Positions 15,334 to 24,052 of a DNA stretch of 28,686 nt are shown in pieces. Made by a program: the position numbers and the translations under genes. The notes under the pieces were generated by a model. The model saw nothing but the letters and a program-made list of their open reading frames with translations. It was not told the DNA's origin and made no database searches. The stretch lies in the NCBI GenBank assembly GCA_021783855.1, contig JAJXTL010000020.1, positions 1 to 28,686 on the forward strand, in the 5' to 3' direction. The DNA is from Pseudomonadota bacterium. Its GTDB lineage: Bacteria; Pseudomonadota; Gammaproteobacteria; Burkholderiales; Gallionellaceae. The first letter of the stretch is position 1, and each line of letters opens with the position of its first letter.

Positions 15334-16668
15334 CTATTGAGACATCAATTTTTCACGCACAAAAATGATGTGCAGGCGCAGTGCATAAAAATCATTGCCG
15401 CAAGATGCAGGCACGACGATTTTGTTGACTGTTTGTTCGATGTGATCAAGGTGCCGCAATAGCTCCTGACGCCTTTTGTGATCCGCTGAAGGTTTGAATG
15501 CGTCGCGTTCGATATCCAGCAATGCCCGGTACCAGCGATAAATGCGAGATTCCAGTCTCCAGCGGTAGATCGCCGGGGCGAGTTGCAGCGCGGGAATGAC
15601 AAATAGCGCCAGCGGTACGACGAGAGTCAGGGCGCGCGTGATCAGACTCGCCGCCCAGAAGGGAAAGGTGCGGTAGAGAAAACTCTTGCCGGATTCGTAA
15701 TAACGGCTGGCATCCTCGCTGATACGAAACTCATGTTCCAGGGGGGCCGGAAACTCGCCGCGCTTCTTGAAGGGCGAGGCTGCCCCGTGCACTTCCCGCG
15801 CGGCTTCCAGTAGCAGGTCGGAGAGTGCGGGGTGCAGAGTGTCACGTGCGATGAGCTCCACTGTCGGGGCAAGCAGTTCGAGGTTTTCAGCGGGGATATT
15901 CCGGCCAAGATCCAGCGAGCCTTTGGGCACTTCCAGTTTGTTCAGATAGTTGATGCGCCGGGTATAACCTTCGGCCTGAGTGAAATTGAAAATGTGGATA
16001 TCCGGCGCGTGCATCAAGTGGCGCATCAGCTCCAGCGGGGTCGTCTCGCCCATCAGGAAAATGGCATCCACGCGATTGTCGAGCAGCGCCTGTTCCGGGT
16101 TGCTCGCAAGCGCATTGACTAACGTGGTATCGCCATCGGGTTGAATGCCGTTGACTTTCAAGAGTGCGCGAGCCAGGGAATCCGTGCCGCTGCCCTTGGG
16201 GCCTGTGTATAGCCGCTGGCCTTTGAAGTCGGACAGAAAATTCTTGATTGCGCCGCGATAAAAAATCATCATCGGCTGGTAGGAAATACTCCCCAGCGAC
16301 ACCAGATTTTTCGTGTCGGCACCATTGACCTGACCCCCCAGCACAAATCCGACATCGACCGCAATCCCGGGATTGGACAGTTTGTTGAAGTTATCCAGCG
16401 ATCCTTCAGAGGGGATAATTTTCAGTGTGACCCCGTTTTTTGCCAGTATGGCCTGGTATTTTTCAGCGGTTTTCTGAAATATGCTGCCCGCCGGTCCGCC
16501 GGCAATGGTGAGGGTGTCCGGGGCTGCCGCTTCCATATACATGAAAACAGCCGCGCTTAACACGAGGCCTGCGAGCAGAATCACGCCGATGGATACCACC
16601 AGACCCTGCCCAAAAAGCGCCATCAGCCTGGCAAAAGTTCTCTCGATATAGATTTTTGGCGATATCAC
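15334..16668 (-). CDS. Membrane-anchored TAXI-family (TRAP-type) solute-binding protein
   Basis: The central part (about 50-320) matches TAXI-type periplasmic binding proteins of TRAP transporters: LTIAGGPAGSIFQKTAEKY at its start, then the GSLDNFNKL, GQRLYTGPKGSGTDSLARALL and NPEQALLDNRVDAIFLMGE stretches. Instead of a cleavable signal peptide it has an N-terminal transmembrane helix (about 22-45). A second helix lies at about 341-365, followed by a roughly 80-residue charged cytoplasmic tail. This topology tethers the binding domain between two helices. No TRAP membrane subunits (DctQ/DctM type) are nearby, so a sensory or orphan role is possible. The start codon is GTG at 16668 with a GGA ribosome-binding site. 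The DUF2147 gene lies 43 bp upstream on the same strand and may share its transcript. The ligand is unknown. Confidence 0.88.
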   Translation of the reverse strand: MISPKIYIERTFARLMALFGQGLVVSIGVILLAGLVLSAAVFMYMEAAAPDTLTIAGGPAGSIFQKTAEKYQAILAKNGVTLKIIPSEGSLDNFNKLSNPGIAVDVGFVLGGQVNGADTKNLVSLGSISYQPMMIFYRGAIKNFLSDFKGQRLYTGPKGSGTDSLARALLKVNGIQPDGDTTLVNALASNPEQALLDNRVDAIFLMGETTPLELMRHLMHAPDIHIFNFTQAEGYTRRINYLNKLEVPKGSLDLGRNIPAENLELLAPTVELIARDTLHPALSDLLLEAAREVHGAASPFKKRGEFPAPLEHEFRISEDASRYYESGKSFLYRTFPFWAASLITRALTLVVPLALFVIPALQLAPAIYRWRLESRIYRWYRALLDIERDAFKPSADHKRRQELLRHLDHIEQTVNKIVVPASCGNDFYALRLHIIFVREKLMSQ

Positions 16669-16711
16669 GTTAATCCTGAAAGCGTTGGGTTACTTACCAC
16701 TTACCACTTGT

Positions 16712-17164
16712 TTACCTGACTTTTGTCCAGGTTTCCGATTGTCCTGCCCAGTGAAAACCGAGATAGCCGGTAACTTCAATGGTATTGCCGTCCCCGGAGA
16801 GGCGAATGTTGCACCGGTAGGTTTTGCCATCGTCCGGATTCGTGATTTCGCCTCCTTCAAAAGTCAGCTCGTCTTGCCGCTTCAAGCCGGACAGGATGCG
16901 CAGACCCAGCAGAGGCTGATTATGTAGCTTGCCGCTGCATTTCGTACAGATCAATTCAGCATTTTTTTCCGTATCGGGCAGGATTTTTTCTATTCTTCCC
17001 TCATAGCGATCATCGCCCATTTTCTCAATGCGTATCAGCGCCTCCGGATCGCCGGTGTCGTCGTTATATTCCTGCCACAGGCCAGCCAGTTCGCCACTCC
17101 ATGCGGATGCAGCAAATGCGGTCAAAAACAGGATAGATGCCAAATGGTTGAAAGATTCTTTCAT
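16712..17164 (-). CDS. Secreted DUF2147 family protein
   Basis: Starting at ATG 17164 the protein has 150 residues with a Sec signal peptide (about 1-22, ending SAWSG) and a DUF2147 domain. Family marks are GLWQEYNDDTGDPEALIRIEK near the start, the CTKCSG pair, the ITNPDDGKTYRC segment and the closing GYLGFHWAGQSETWTKV. DUF2147 proteins are small periplasmic beta-barrel-like proteins of unknown biochemical function. A second candidate start at 17179 adds five residues; neither has a strong ribosome-binding site. Longer starts up to 17278 are rejected because they place the signal peptide in the middle. It probably forms a unit with the TAXI gene 43 bp downstream and is divergent from rep. Confidence 0.88.
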   Translation of the reverse strand: MKESFNHLASILFLTAFAASAWSGELAGLWQEYNDDTGDPEALIRIEKMGDDRYEGRIEKILPDTEKNAELICTKCSGKLHNQPLLGLRILSGLKRQDELTFEGGEITNPDDGKTYRCNIRLSGDGNTIEVTGYLGFHWAGQSETWTKVR

Positions 17165-17392
17165 TGCAGCTGTGGACATATCAGGGGTAAATATTATATC
17201 TATCAATAAGTTGATAAATTCCTTCATTTTGTTACAAGATGTAAATTTGTTACGTGCCGGTTGAAGGCCGCGCTGCAAGCAACAGCAGAAAACGATACTC
17301 GTGTCGGTTTTGCATCCATCCGGAATTTTTCAGAGAGCAACAGTTTGGTATCATGGCAGTCCTCGCACCCTCTTTTCAAGCCGTTTCAATCA

Positions 17393-19381
17393 ATGTTATG
17401 CAAACTCAATTCCGCACAGCGTGAAGCTGCGATGTATCTCGACGGCCCGTTGCTGGTGCTGGCGGGGGCAGGCAGCGGCAAGACGCGCGTGATCACTCAC
17501 AAGATTGCCTATCTGGTGGAGGAGTGCGGCTATGCGGCGCGCAATATCGCGGCGATCACCTTTACCAATAAGGCCGCCAACGAGATGAAGGCACGTGTGG
17601 GTACGCTGTTGCAGGGCAAAAATGCCAAAGGCCTGGTGGTCAGTACCTTTCACTCGCTGGGCATGACTATTTTGCGCGCAGAGGCAAAGCTGCTGGGCTA
17701 CAAGCCGCAGTTCTCGATTTTCGACTCCAGCGATACGTGGAAAATTATCAGCGAGCTGACCAACTCCGGCGACAAGCAGGAAATCCGGGATATACAGACG
17801 CAGGTGTCGAACTGGAAATCGGCGTTCATTTCTCCGGAACAGGCCGTGGTGGTGGCCGACAGTGCCGAGGCGGAAGCTTATGCGCGCATTTATATGCGCT
17901 ATCAGGAAACGCTGCGGGCCTATCAGGCGGTGGATTTCGACGATCTGATACATTTGCCGGTGGTGCTGTTCAAGGAGCATCCTGAGGCCTTGCTGCGCTG
18001 GCAACAGCGGCTGCGCTATCTGCTGATAGACGAATATCAGGATACCAACGATTGCCAGTATCAACTGACCCGCCTGCTGGCCGGCACGCGCGCGGCCTTT
18101 ACCGCCGTGGGCGATGACGATCAGGCGATCTATGCCTGGCGGGGGGCGAGCATCGAGAATCTGCACAATCTGCGCACCGATTATAGCAATCTTCGCGTCA
18201 TCAAGCTGGAGCAGAATTACCGTTCCTCGCAGCGCATCCTCAAGGTAGCGAATCATCTGATCAACCACAACACCAAGGTGTTCGAGAAGAAGCTGTGGAG
18301 CGATCACGGCATCGGCGATCCGATTCGCATCTATGCTGCACGGGATGACGAGCATGAGGCGGAGAGCGTGGTGATGAAGCTGATATCGCACAAGTTCGAA
18401 CATCAAACCAGTTTTGCCGATTATGCGATTCTGTATCGCAGCAATTATTTGTCGCGCGCCTTTGAGGAACAATTGCGCGCTCAGCGCGTGCCTTATACGG
18501 TCAGCGGCGGCACCTCGTTTTTCGACAAGCCGGAGATCAAGGACATCACCGCTTATTTGCGACTGATCGCCAATCCGGACGATGATCCGGCTTTCATCCG
18601 GGCCATCACCAGCCCCAAACGCGGCATCGGCAATACCACGCTGGAAAAGCTGGGCAGCCATGCCGGCGCACGCCACATCAGCCTGTTTGAGGCGGCTTTC
18701 GAGTCGCAGGTGGAAGCGTTGCTGCCGCCGCGCCAGTTCGAGGATCTGATGATCTTCTGCCGTTTCATCAGCCGGCTTGAGGCGCGTGCCGACAAGGACC
18801 CTTGCGGCGAACTGCTCGATGAACTGCTGCGCGCGATCAACTACGAAACCTGGCTGTACGATACGCACGAGTCGCGCCAGGCAGAGGTCAAATGGAAAAA
18901 TGTGGATGATTTCGTCGGATGGTTGAAACGCAAATCCGAGGCCGACGAAAAATCGCTGCTGGACATGGTGCAGACCATCGCGCTGATCAATATGCTGGAA
19001 GGAAAAGATGAGGCGCAGGAGGCCGTCTCGTTGTCCACCCTGCATGCGGCCAAGGGGCTGGAATTTCCCCATGTGTTCATCATCGGCGTCGAGGAAGACA
19101 TTTTGCCGTTTCGCGACAGCGACGAAAAAGGCATCGAAGAAGAACGTCGATTGATGTATGTCGGTATCACCCGCGCCGAGCGCAGCCTGCAAATCAGTTA
19201 CTGCAACCGCCGCCGCAGAGGCCGGGATTGGGCGCTCTGCGAGCCCAGCCGTTTTCTGGAAGAGATGCCGCAGAGCGAGCTGATTTATGCGGGCGGACAC
19301 GCGGATGCCCAGGCGGTCGTGACGAAAGATGAGGGGATGGACAAACTGGCCAGGCTCAAGGCGATGCTGAATAAACCTTAA
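17393..19381 (+). CDS. rep: Rep, ATP-dependent 3'-5' DNA helicase
   Basis: This is a superfamily 1A helicase of the Rep/UvrD group, which removes proteins ahead of replication forks and supports restart. From ATG 17393 the protein starts MLCKLNSAQREA, matching the usual Rep N-terminus, and has 662 residues against about 670 in E. coli. Walker A GAGSGKT is at 25-31; the ITFTNKAANEM motif Ia, LLIDEYQDTN motif II, GDDDQAIYAWRGA motif III, EQNYRSSQ motif IV, and STLHAAKGLEFPHVFI and MYVGITRAE motifs V-VI all follow in order. The in-frame ATG at 17261 would add 44 unrelated residues and is rejected. No strong ribosome-binding site is seen. The 228-bp upstream gap is A/T-rich around 17180-17250 and has a 6-bp hairpin TATCAA-taag-TTGATA at 17201-17216. 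Confidence 0.96.
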   Translation: MLCKLNSAQREAAMYLDGPLLVLAGAGSGKTRVITHKIAYLVEECGYAARNIAAITFTNKAANEMKARVGTLLQGKNAKGLVVSTFHSLGMTILRAEAKLLGYKPQFSIFDSSDTWKIISELTNSGDKQEIRDIQTQVSNWKSAFISPEQAVVVADSAEAEAYARIYMRYQETLRAYQAVDFDDLIHLPVVLFKEHPEALLRWQQRLRYLLIDEYQDTNDCQYQLTRLLAGTRAAFTAVGDDDQAIYAWRGASIENLHNLRTDYSNLRVIKLEQNYRSSQRILKVANHLINHNTKVFEKKLWSDHGIGDPIRIYAARDDEHEAESVVMKLISHKFEHQTSFADYAILYRSNYLSRAFEEQLRAQRVPYTVSGGTSFFDKPEIKDITAYLRLIANPDDDPAFIRAITSPKRGIGNTTLEKLGSHAGARHISLFEAAFESQVEALLPPRQFEDLMIFCRFISRLEARADKDPCGELLDELLRAINYETWLYDTHESRQAEVKWKNVDDFVGWLKRKSEADEKSLLDMVQTIALINMLEGKDEAQEAVSLSTLHAAKGLEFPHVFIIGVEEDILPFRDSDEKGIEEERRLMYVGITRAERSLQISYCNRRRRGRDWALCEPSRFLEEMPQSELIYAGGHADAQAVVTKDEGMDKLARLKAMLNKP

Positions 19382-19395
19382 AGCCCTTTTTATCC

Positions 19396-19578
19396 ATGAA
19401 AAGGTTCTCAAAGGACTGCCTGTCGGCAGACAGGGATGTCGCCCTGTTGCCCTACAATCCCCTGTGGCAGGACAAGGCGCTCAAGCTGGGCAGACTGCCC
19501 GCACTGACTTGCGGCTTCATGTCGCCCGAACAGCTTGCCGATTGCGCGCGTCACATGTCAGGGGAATATTCAGAATAA
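19396..19578 (+). pseudogene. Possible C-terminal remnant of a glycyl-radical-enzyme activase (PflA-like)
   Basis: A 60-codon reading frame starts 14 bp after rep and has no ribosome-binding site. The segment VALLPYNPLWQDKALKLGR followed by FMSPEQLADCARHM resembles the C-terminal end of pyruvate-formate-lyase activating enzymes (the DVxLLPYxPLGxxKxxxLG pattern), but the radical SAM core is absent upstream. It is most simply a decayed 3' gene end, though a small functional protein cannot be excluded. The resemblance is from memory of the family and was not tested. Confidence 0.33.
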
Positions 19579-19586
19579 TTTTCCAC

Positions 19587-20351
19587 TCATGCCGGATGAA
19601 CAATCTGGATGATATCGCTGCCGTATATTTCGATGAAACTTCTGAACTCCGCCACAATAAGGGGTACATTGAACCCCTTTCCCCAGTAACTTTTATCTTG
19701 TGAAATCTTGTTTTTCCAGATACCAAAGGCATAATTCATGGCGTTGTCGGTTAATCTGCTCAAGTCGATAATTAACAATTCAGTTTGTTCCGCTTGCGGG
19801 GTGTCCGGTTTTCCGGAAGCTACTAAAATCGGCCCGGTTGATCCAAGTTTCCGGATGGAGGTTGCTATTTCAGTTGCACGGGCGTAGTCATATAAATCGA
19901 CAAGTTCTACGCATGAATTTTCGTCTTTGGGTTGGGATTCCAGCAGCCAGAAGGTGGTCGCGATTTGCGAACGGGCAATGTGGGGAAATTTTCCGGGTGG
20001 TTCCAGAGCGGAAAGATATTCTCTGCAAATGGACAGGTAGCGCTGTTTATCCTTCTCTGTGAGTGGGCGTTTCGTGAAAACGATATATCCGTAAGCACCA
20101 TATTCACTGCCGCATTGAGCACCCTTTATGCAGAAATCGCGGGCCGGCACGAGTGGATGGAAACTCTTTTCGACAGGCATGCCGCCACCTGCCTCGATGG
20201 GCGTGCGGGATTCGGGTATCGGGGCGGGACTGGGTGCTGCAATCACTGGAGAGGGTGCCGCCTTGGCAGTTTCGGGGGGCTGATTTTTTGTGGCGCACGC
20301 GGTCAGCATGAGCAGCGCGAGCAAAACGGCGATCCAGTTATTTTGCGACAT
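19587..20351 (-). CDS. Lipoprotein of unknown function, last gene of the six-gene operon
   Basis: The 254-residue product has a lipoprotein signal with lipobox LTAC (Cys19). The next residue is Ala, which favours outer-membrane sorting. A Pro/Ala-rich linker (about 25-50) leads to a globular domain with four cysteines (Cys74, Cys80, Cys109, Cys147) that could form disulfides in the periplasm. No known domain was recognised. An AGGGG ribosome-binding site precedes the ATG, and the gene overlaps the upstream small membrane-protein gene by 14 bp, so both are translated from one message. In the context of a lysozyme operon an envelope role is likely. A spanin-like role is one idea, but it is longer than usual spanins and lacks an obvious coiled coil. 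Confidence 0.85.
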   Translation of the reverse strand: MSQNNWIAVLLALLMLTACATKNQPPETAKAAPSPVIAAPSPAPIPESRTPIEAGGGMPVEKSFHPLVPARDFCIKGAQCGSEYGAYGYIVFTKRPLTEKDKQRYLSICREYLSALEPPGKFPHIARSQIATTFWLLESQPKDENSCVELVDLYDYARATEIATSIRKLGSTGPILVASGKPDTPQAEQTELLIIDLSRLTDNAMNYAFGIWKNKISQDKSYWGKGFNVPLIVAEFRSFIEIYGSDIIQIVHPA

Positions 20352-20523
20352 TTTTATCCCCTTTTTTCCTGAATAGGCTGGTTAATAATTGAACAATACC
20401 TGTGGTTAAAAATATGAGGAACGCCATCTCGCCCTTTTCCAATGGGTACACATTACCTAGGAGGTAGATGACCGGAAGGGCGAGCAGTACGCCCAGAAGT
20501 ATAGTTCGGCTAATCTCTTTCAT
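20338..20523 (-). CDS. Small two-helix membrane protein (holin-like size and topology)
   Basis: The 61-residue protein has two hydrophobic helices (about 6-24 and 31-51) separated by a short turn with Glu/Lys, and a basic C-terminus (FRKKGDKNVAK). A good AAGGA ribosome-binding site lies 6 bp before the ATG, and its end overlaps the lipoprotein gene by 14 bp; both support a real gene. Size, two helices and charged tail fit class II holins, and a lysozyme is encoded in the same operon. However, many unrelated small membrane proteins look the same, so the holin idea is only a hypothesis. Confidence 0.75.
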   Translation of the reverse strand: MKEISRTILLGVLLALPVIYLLGNVYPLEKGEMAFLIFLTTGIVQLLTSLFRKKGDKNVAK

Positions 20524-20559
20524 GTCAGATCCTTGTTGGAAGATTCTTGTCGTTCTTTT

Positions 20560-21624
20560 TTATGCCGCACAGATGCCGTATTTTGGCAAAATGTTGTAGA
20601 CCACGTTGAAGCGGTGCGCCTGAACCGCGTCGTGAAAGTGTTTCCAGTGGCTGTTCAAAAAATCTTCCTTGTAGGTGTAGACCGGCAAATCGAAACTGCT
20701 ACCCAGCGCATCGGCTTTCCAAGAATCGTTGCCGCGGGCGAAATAATTGTTTATGTCTACCTGGCCGCAGGCCGTGAATTTTCCGTTCCGGATCGCCTTC
20801 AGCCAGACTTGATGACGTTTGTCTCCATCTTCGAAAACGGTAGTGGCAAACATGCTTTTGATCTGTTCGCGGGTAGCAACGCTGAGCCCCTGAACGATCG
20901 CATCCGGGTCGCCCAGCTGGTAACGCCGCATCGCGATGCACATCTGCTCGCAGGCTGTCAGAAATTCGTCGGGATTGCTGCGTTTTTTCAACTCGCCGCG
21001 ACCATCGGTGTACTGCCATCTGAGGAATGGCATGTCCGGGAAAACCTGAGCCCTGGCATGACCTAACGGCGGTATGGTGTCGTCGAGTATGTTTCTCAGT
21101 ATGCTGCCCAGCCCGCCGGTAAAAATATCGCAACTATCTGTTTCTTCAGCGTGTTCTACCTCGTTTACTCTGTGCAATACGCCGGCAAATCCCTGATGCG
21201 CCCAGGTGTCGGCATAGACGTGCAGGGTAATTCCCAGCCGGTGCAGCCCATAGGCGCGATTTTTTTCCAGAATTGCATCGCGCATTATTTCCCGTGCGAT
21301 GTGGCTGTCTGGTGTGCAGACTATCTTGTCGATGAAGCTGGTGCCGGGGTTTTCTCCGGCGGGCAGGCCGCCGTTGCCGGGCAGAAAATGGAAGGGCATC
21401 CAGACGCAATGGTTGGCAAGTTCGTCTGTGTTGCGGGGATCCAGCATCTTGTGGGCTGAGCTGATGCGGTTGTAAACGGCGCGATTGTCGAAATAAACCG
21501 TGCCGCTGCTGGTGGCGTCGTCCACATATTGCGCGGCGTAGGCGATGATGTCCGCATCTTGATGACTGAATCCGGCGTCCCGGGCGACGACATAGGTGGT
21601 GGCATGATGAAAGTCGATTTGCAT
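20560..21624 (-). CDS. DUF6765-like putative zinc-dependent protein
   Basis: The 354-residue protein has no signal peptide or membrane segment. The N-terminus (DFHHATTYVVA, then ADIIAYAAQYVDDAT) matches, as far as I recall, DUF6765 proteins. The stretch LHVYADTWAHQG contains His135-x3-Asp139-x3-His143, which is like the zinc-binding H-x3-D-x3-H motif of bacterial phospholipase C and S1/P1-type nucleases. His6, His7, Asp35/Asp36 and His128 are further candidate ligands. A hydrolase acting on lipids or nucleic acids is therefore possible but not shown. It has a strong AGGAG ribosome-binding site, follows the 782-residue gene by 32 bp and precedes the small membrane-protein gene by 36 bp. Operon membership is clear; the biochemical role is inferred. 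Confidence 0.8.
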   Translation of the reverse strand: MQIDFHHATTYVVARDAGFSHQDADIIAYAAQYVDDATSSGTVYFDNRAVYNRISSAHKMLDPRNTDELANHCVWMPFHFLPGNGGLPAGENPGTSFIDKIVCTPDSHIAREIMRDAILEKNRAYGLHRLGITLHVYADTWAHQGFAGVLHRVNEVEHAEETDSCDIFTGGLGSILRNILDDTIPPLGHARAQVFPDMPFLRWQYTDGRGELKKRSNPDEFLTACEQMCIAMRRYQLGDPDAIVQGLSVATREQIKSMFATTVFEDGDKRHQVWLKAIRNGKFTACGQVDINNYFARGNDSWKADALGSSFDLPVYTYKEDFLNSHWKHFHDAVQAHRFNVVYNILPKYGICAA

Positions 21625-21656
21625 GATCTCTACTCCTCTGAATTAATTCTCAGTCC

Positions 21657-24005
21657 TCAGTTGCTATTGGTGTCCAGCCCGATGGCCTGACGGTGTCGTT
21701 CCCACGCATCGTCCAGCAGCAGGAAATAGCCAAACAGCTGGTAATCGTAGTCGGCAGGATCAATTCCGGAATGAAACGGCAGATAGAGTGCCGTGGCATA
21801 GATGAGTTGTCCGAGAAACAGTCCGTCGGCAATTTCCACCAGTTCGTCCAGACAAAAACCGATCGGAGCCGGCCCCCCGATCAGCGGATAACGATAATGA
21901 AACTGGAACACCCGCTTCATGTCGTTCATCGGCAGAATGGATACCTGATCGGCCACGCCCAGGAAGGCATAGCCCTGTCTTGCGAAAGGCGATCCGGAAT
22001 CGCTGGATGTCTGTTGCAAGGCAGCATCGGGTATGCGGTAGTTTATGTCATTGATTTTCATCAGGGTATTGACAGCCAGTATGCGCTTGTCCTGCAGGTT
22101 GAAACCCATCACGTAGCGTTCATCGGCTTCCTGTTGCCAGAATGCGCGCTCCTCTATGCTCATTCCTCCATCCCAGGGTTTTGCAAGATGCGCGGCATAG
22201 CGCCCGGGGCGTTGCGTTTCGGCATCCTTTTTCAGCGCGGCGTAGTGGGGCGCGCTGGCGGGATGGGATTTGAGTTCAGCCACTCTGGACGGGTAGCGCA
22301 GAGCCAGATCGGCGCTCTCGTCGAGCAACATGGAGAGCTTGCGCGGCGAGATTTTTTCGAACGACTTGCCGGCCCACGGGAAAATATGCTTGCCTATGCT
22401 CTGCCAGACGATATTCAGCACATTGGGGATGGGCGTCTGGTTGCCGGTGAGCAGGCCGGACAGTATGCCCGGCAGGAGCAGCGCCTCGGCAATGTTGGCC
22501 TTGAGGTCGGGTTTGAAGTTGTCGGTAAAGCCGCAATGCAGATTCAGCGTGGCGCCGTGGTAATAATCGAAACCGTGGGCAATTTCAGTTGCGCCATACC
22601 AGTCACGACTCTCGCTCCCTTCCAGCCGGACGTTATAACCCCTGATGCCTGCCCCCTGAAACAGGCCGTTTTTCACCTTCGGCGCGACCCCGGCATGAAA
22701 CAGCCGGTGCAGGGGTTGGAACTGTTTAAGGTTGTCTTCAAGGTTGGTCTGGGCGGAAATGTTCCGGCTGATGCGCTGCAACATCTGCAATACCGACTCG
22801 TCATCGTACAGCAATTCATGCACGCCTGATGCGTCCGGTAAAGTAATCAGGGTGGTGAATTTCAGGCGCAGTGCGGCATCTTCGCGCCAGTTGTCATCCT
22901 GGTTGCATTTCTTCTGTATTTTTACCTCGTGATCGTAACCCAACTCCTGGTAGCCGCTCTCTCCCGGCCGCGGGCGCAACTGGGGGAACGCCGTATCGGC
23001 ATAGACAAGTCTGGCATAGGCCGGATCCATCATCAGAAAATAGCCGTTGTTCTGATAGCCGTAATCGGGAGTTCCGCCGGACCCGTGCGGGTCATAAGCT
23101 TCGCCAGCTTCCATGATGTCCGTAAAAAATGGTAAATCGACGGTGCCCAGGCTGAAGTGGCGGGTCGCGTAAATCAGCTGACCCAGATAAATTCCTTCAG
23201 CCACCTGCACGATTTCGTCCACCAGCGTGCTCATCGGAAAGACAGGTTGCAGATACGGCCAGCGGTAATTGAGTGAGTAGACCTGCTTCCCCTGCATCTC
23301 CGGAAGTACAGATCTGTCCATGTCGGCAAGATAGATGCCGCCGGTCTTGCTGTAGGGGATAAGCTGTTCACAATCCAGGTTTTTTTGCAGCAGTGCCGCG
23401 TCAAATCCCGGGGCATCGACCGATAAAGGGCGATCTTTCAGGCGCCACAGATGTGTGATGGTCGGCAAACCCAGCGCCTGAAACAGACTGGGGTTGGCAG
23501 GTGCGCGAAAGAAGTTGCGACCGATGCGTGTGAAATCTTCGGTGTATGCGGCCATCACCTCCGGGTCGTCGTTGCACTTTTGGGCGAGCATGGCGCGCGA
23601 GACAGGCTCGAAGGTTTTACCCATCCACAGACCGGTGTCGGCAAACGTGGCATTCCAGGCCGTTGCCAGTATCTCGAAGCTTGCCGCCAGAGAGCGCTCA
23701 TGTCCGAATTGATCGGCGATTTTTCTGAAAAAATCGCTGTCTCTGATGGATACGGGAATACCGATCATCGGGCCATCGAGCGGTACGGCCTGACCGCACA
23801 TGAACAGGACGCGCAACTTGTCGTTGACGGCAGACCATTCGGTACGTCGCTGGTTGTCGGCCAGAATCCGCTGATAGCCTGCGAATAAGGCATAGAAATC
23901 CTCTTTGAAATCGCTTTGCAATAGCGCACCCAGTTTTTTGCTCAGCGCCTGGGAGGACTGAACAGAATCACAGGGAAAATTTTCGCAGCCCAGATAGCTT
24001 GTCAT
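21657..24005 (-). CDS. Large protein of unknown function with an internal duplication
   Basis: I do not recognise this 782-residue family. It has no signal peptide and no clear transmembrane helix. Two segments are related: about 223-335 and about 677-775. Both contain a (Y/F)-x-Y-R-(W/Y)-P stretch (residues 246-250 and 703-707), then a DE(I/L)V(Q/E)(V/I)A(E/D)G segment, the identical LGQLIYAT (274-281 and 731-738) and finally a GYFL(M/L)(M/L)D strand. The region between them, about 340-670, is mixed alpha/beta by appearance and rich in aromatic residues. The ATG at 24005 has a GGA ribosome-binding site. It lies in the middle of the six-gene operon, 47 bp after the membrane-protein gene and 32 bp before the DUF6765-like gene. 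It may be an effector, scaffold or enzyme; nothing in the sequence decides this. Confidence 0.85.
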   Translation of the reverse strand: MTSYLGCENFPCDSVQSSQALSKKLGALLQSDFKEDFYALFAGYQRILADNQRRTEWSAVNDKLRVLFMCGQAVPLDGPMIGIPVSIRDSDFFRKIADQFGHERSLAASFEILATAWNATFADTGLWMGKTFEPVSRAMLAQKCNDDPEVMAAYTEDFTRIGRNFFRAPANPSLFQALGLPTITHLWRLKDRPLSVDAPGFDAALLQKNLDCEQLIPYSKTGGIYLADMDRSVLPEMQGKQVYSLNYRWPYLQPVFPMSTLVDEIVQVAEGIYLGQLIYATRHFSLGTVDLPFFTDIMEAGEAYDPHGSGGTPDYGYQNNGYFLMMDPAYARLVYADTAFPQLRPRPGESGYQELGYDHEVKIQKKCNQDDNWREDAALRLKFTTLITLPDASGVHELLYDDESVLQMLQRISRNISAQTNLEDNLKQFQPLHRLFHAGVAPKVKNGLFQGAGIRGYNVRLEGSESRDWYGATEIAHGFDYYHGATLNLHCGFTDNFKPDLKANIAEALLLPGILSGLLTGNQTPIPNVLNIVWQSIGKHIFPWAGKSFEKISPRKLSMLLDESADLALRYPSRVAELKSHPASAPHYAALKKDAETQRPGRYAAHLAKPWDGGMSIEERAFWQQEADERYVMGFNLQDKRILAVNTLMKINDINYRIPDAALQQTSSDSGSPFARQGYAFLGVADQVSILPMNDMKRVFQFHYRYPLIGGPAPIGFCLDELVEIADGLFLGQLIYATALYLPFHSGIDPADYDYQLFGYFLLLDDAWERHRQAIGLDTNSN

Positions 24006-24052
24006 GGCGCATCCTTCGTTGTTGTGCCTTGCAGTTCTTTCACATCTGCCGG

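Noticed and set aside
17261..17392. 44-residue N-terminal extension of Rep
   Set aside because: Known Rep proteins begin within a few residues of the LNSAQREA stretch, matching ATG 17393.
17396..19411. 671-codon open frame on the minus strand opposite rep
   Set aside because: It lies fully antisense to a complete Rep helicase with all motifs; the translation has no recognisable domain and reflects third-position base bias.
19565..19586. Bidirectional terminator between the rep remnant and the lipoprotein gene
   Set aside because: The GGAATATTC/GAATAATTTTCC pairing is weak, interrupted and A/T-rich, so it is not convincing.
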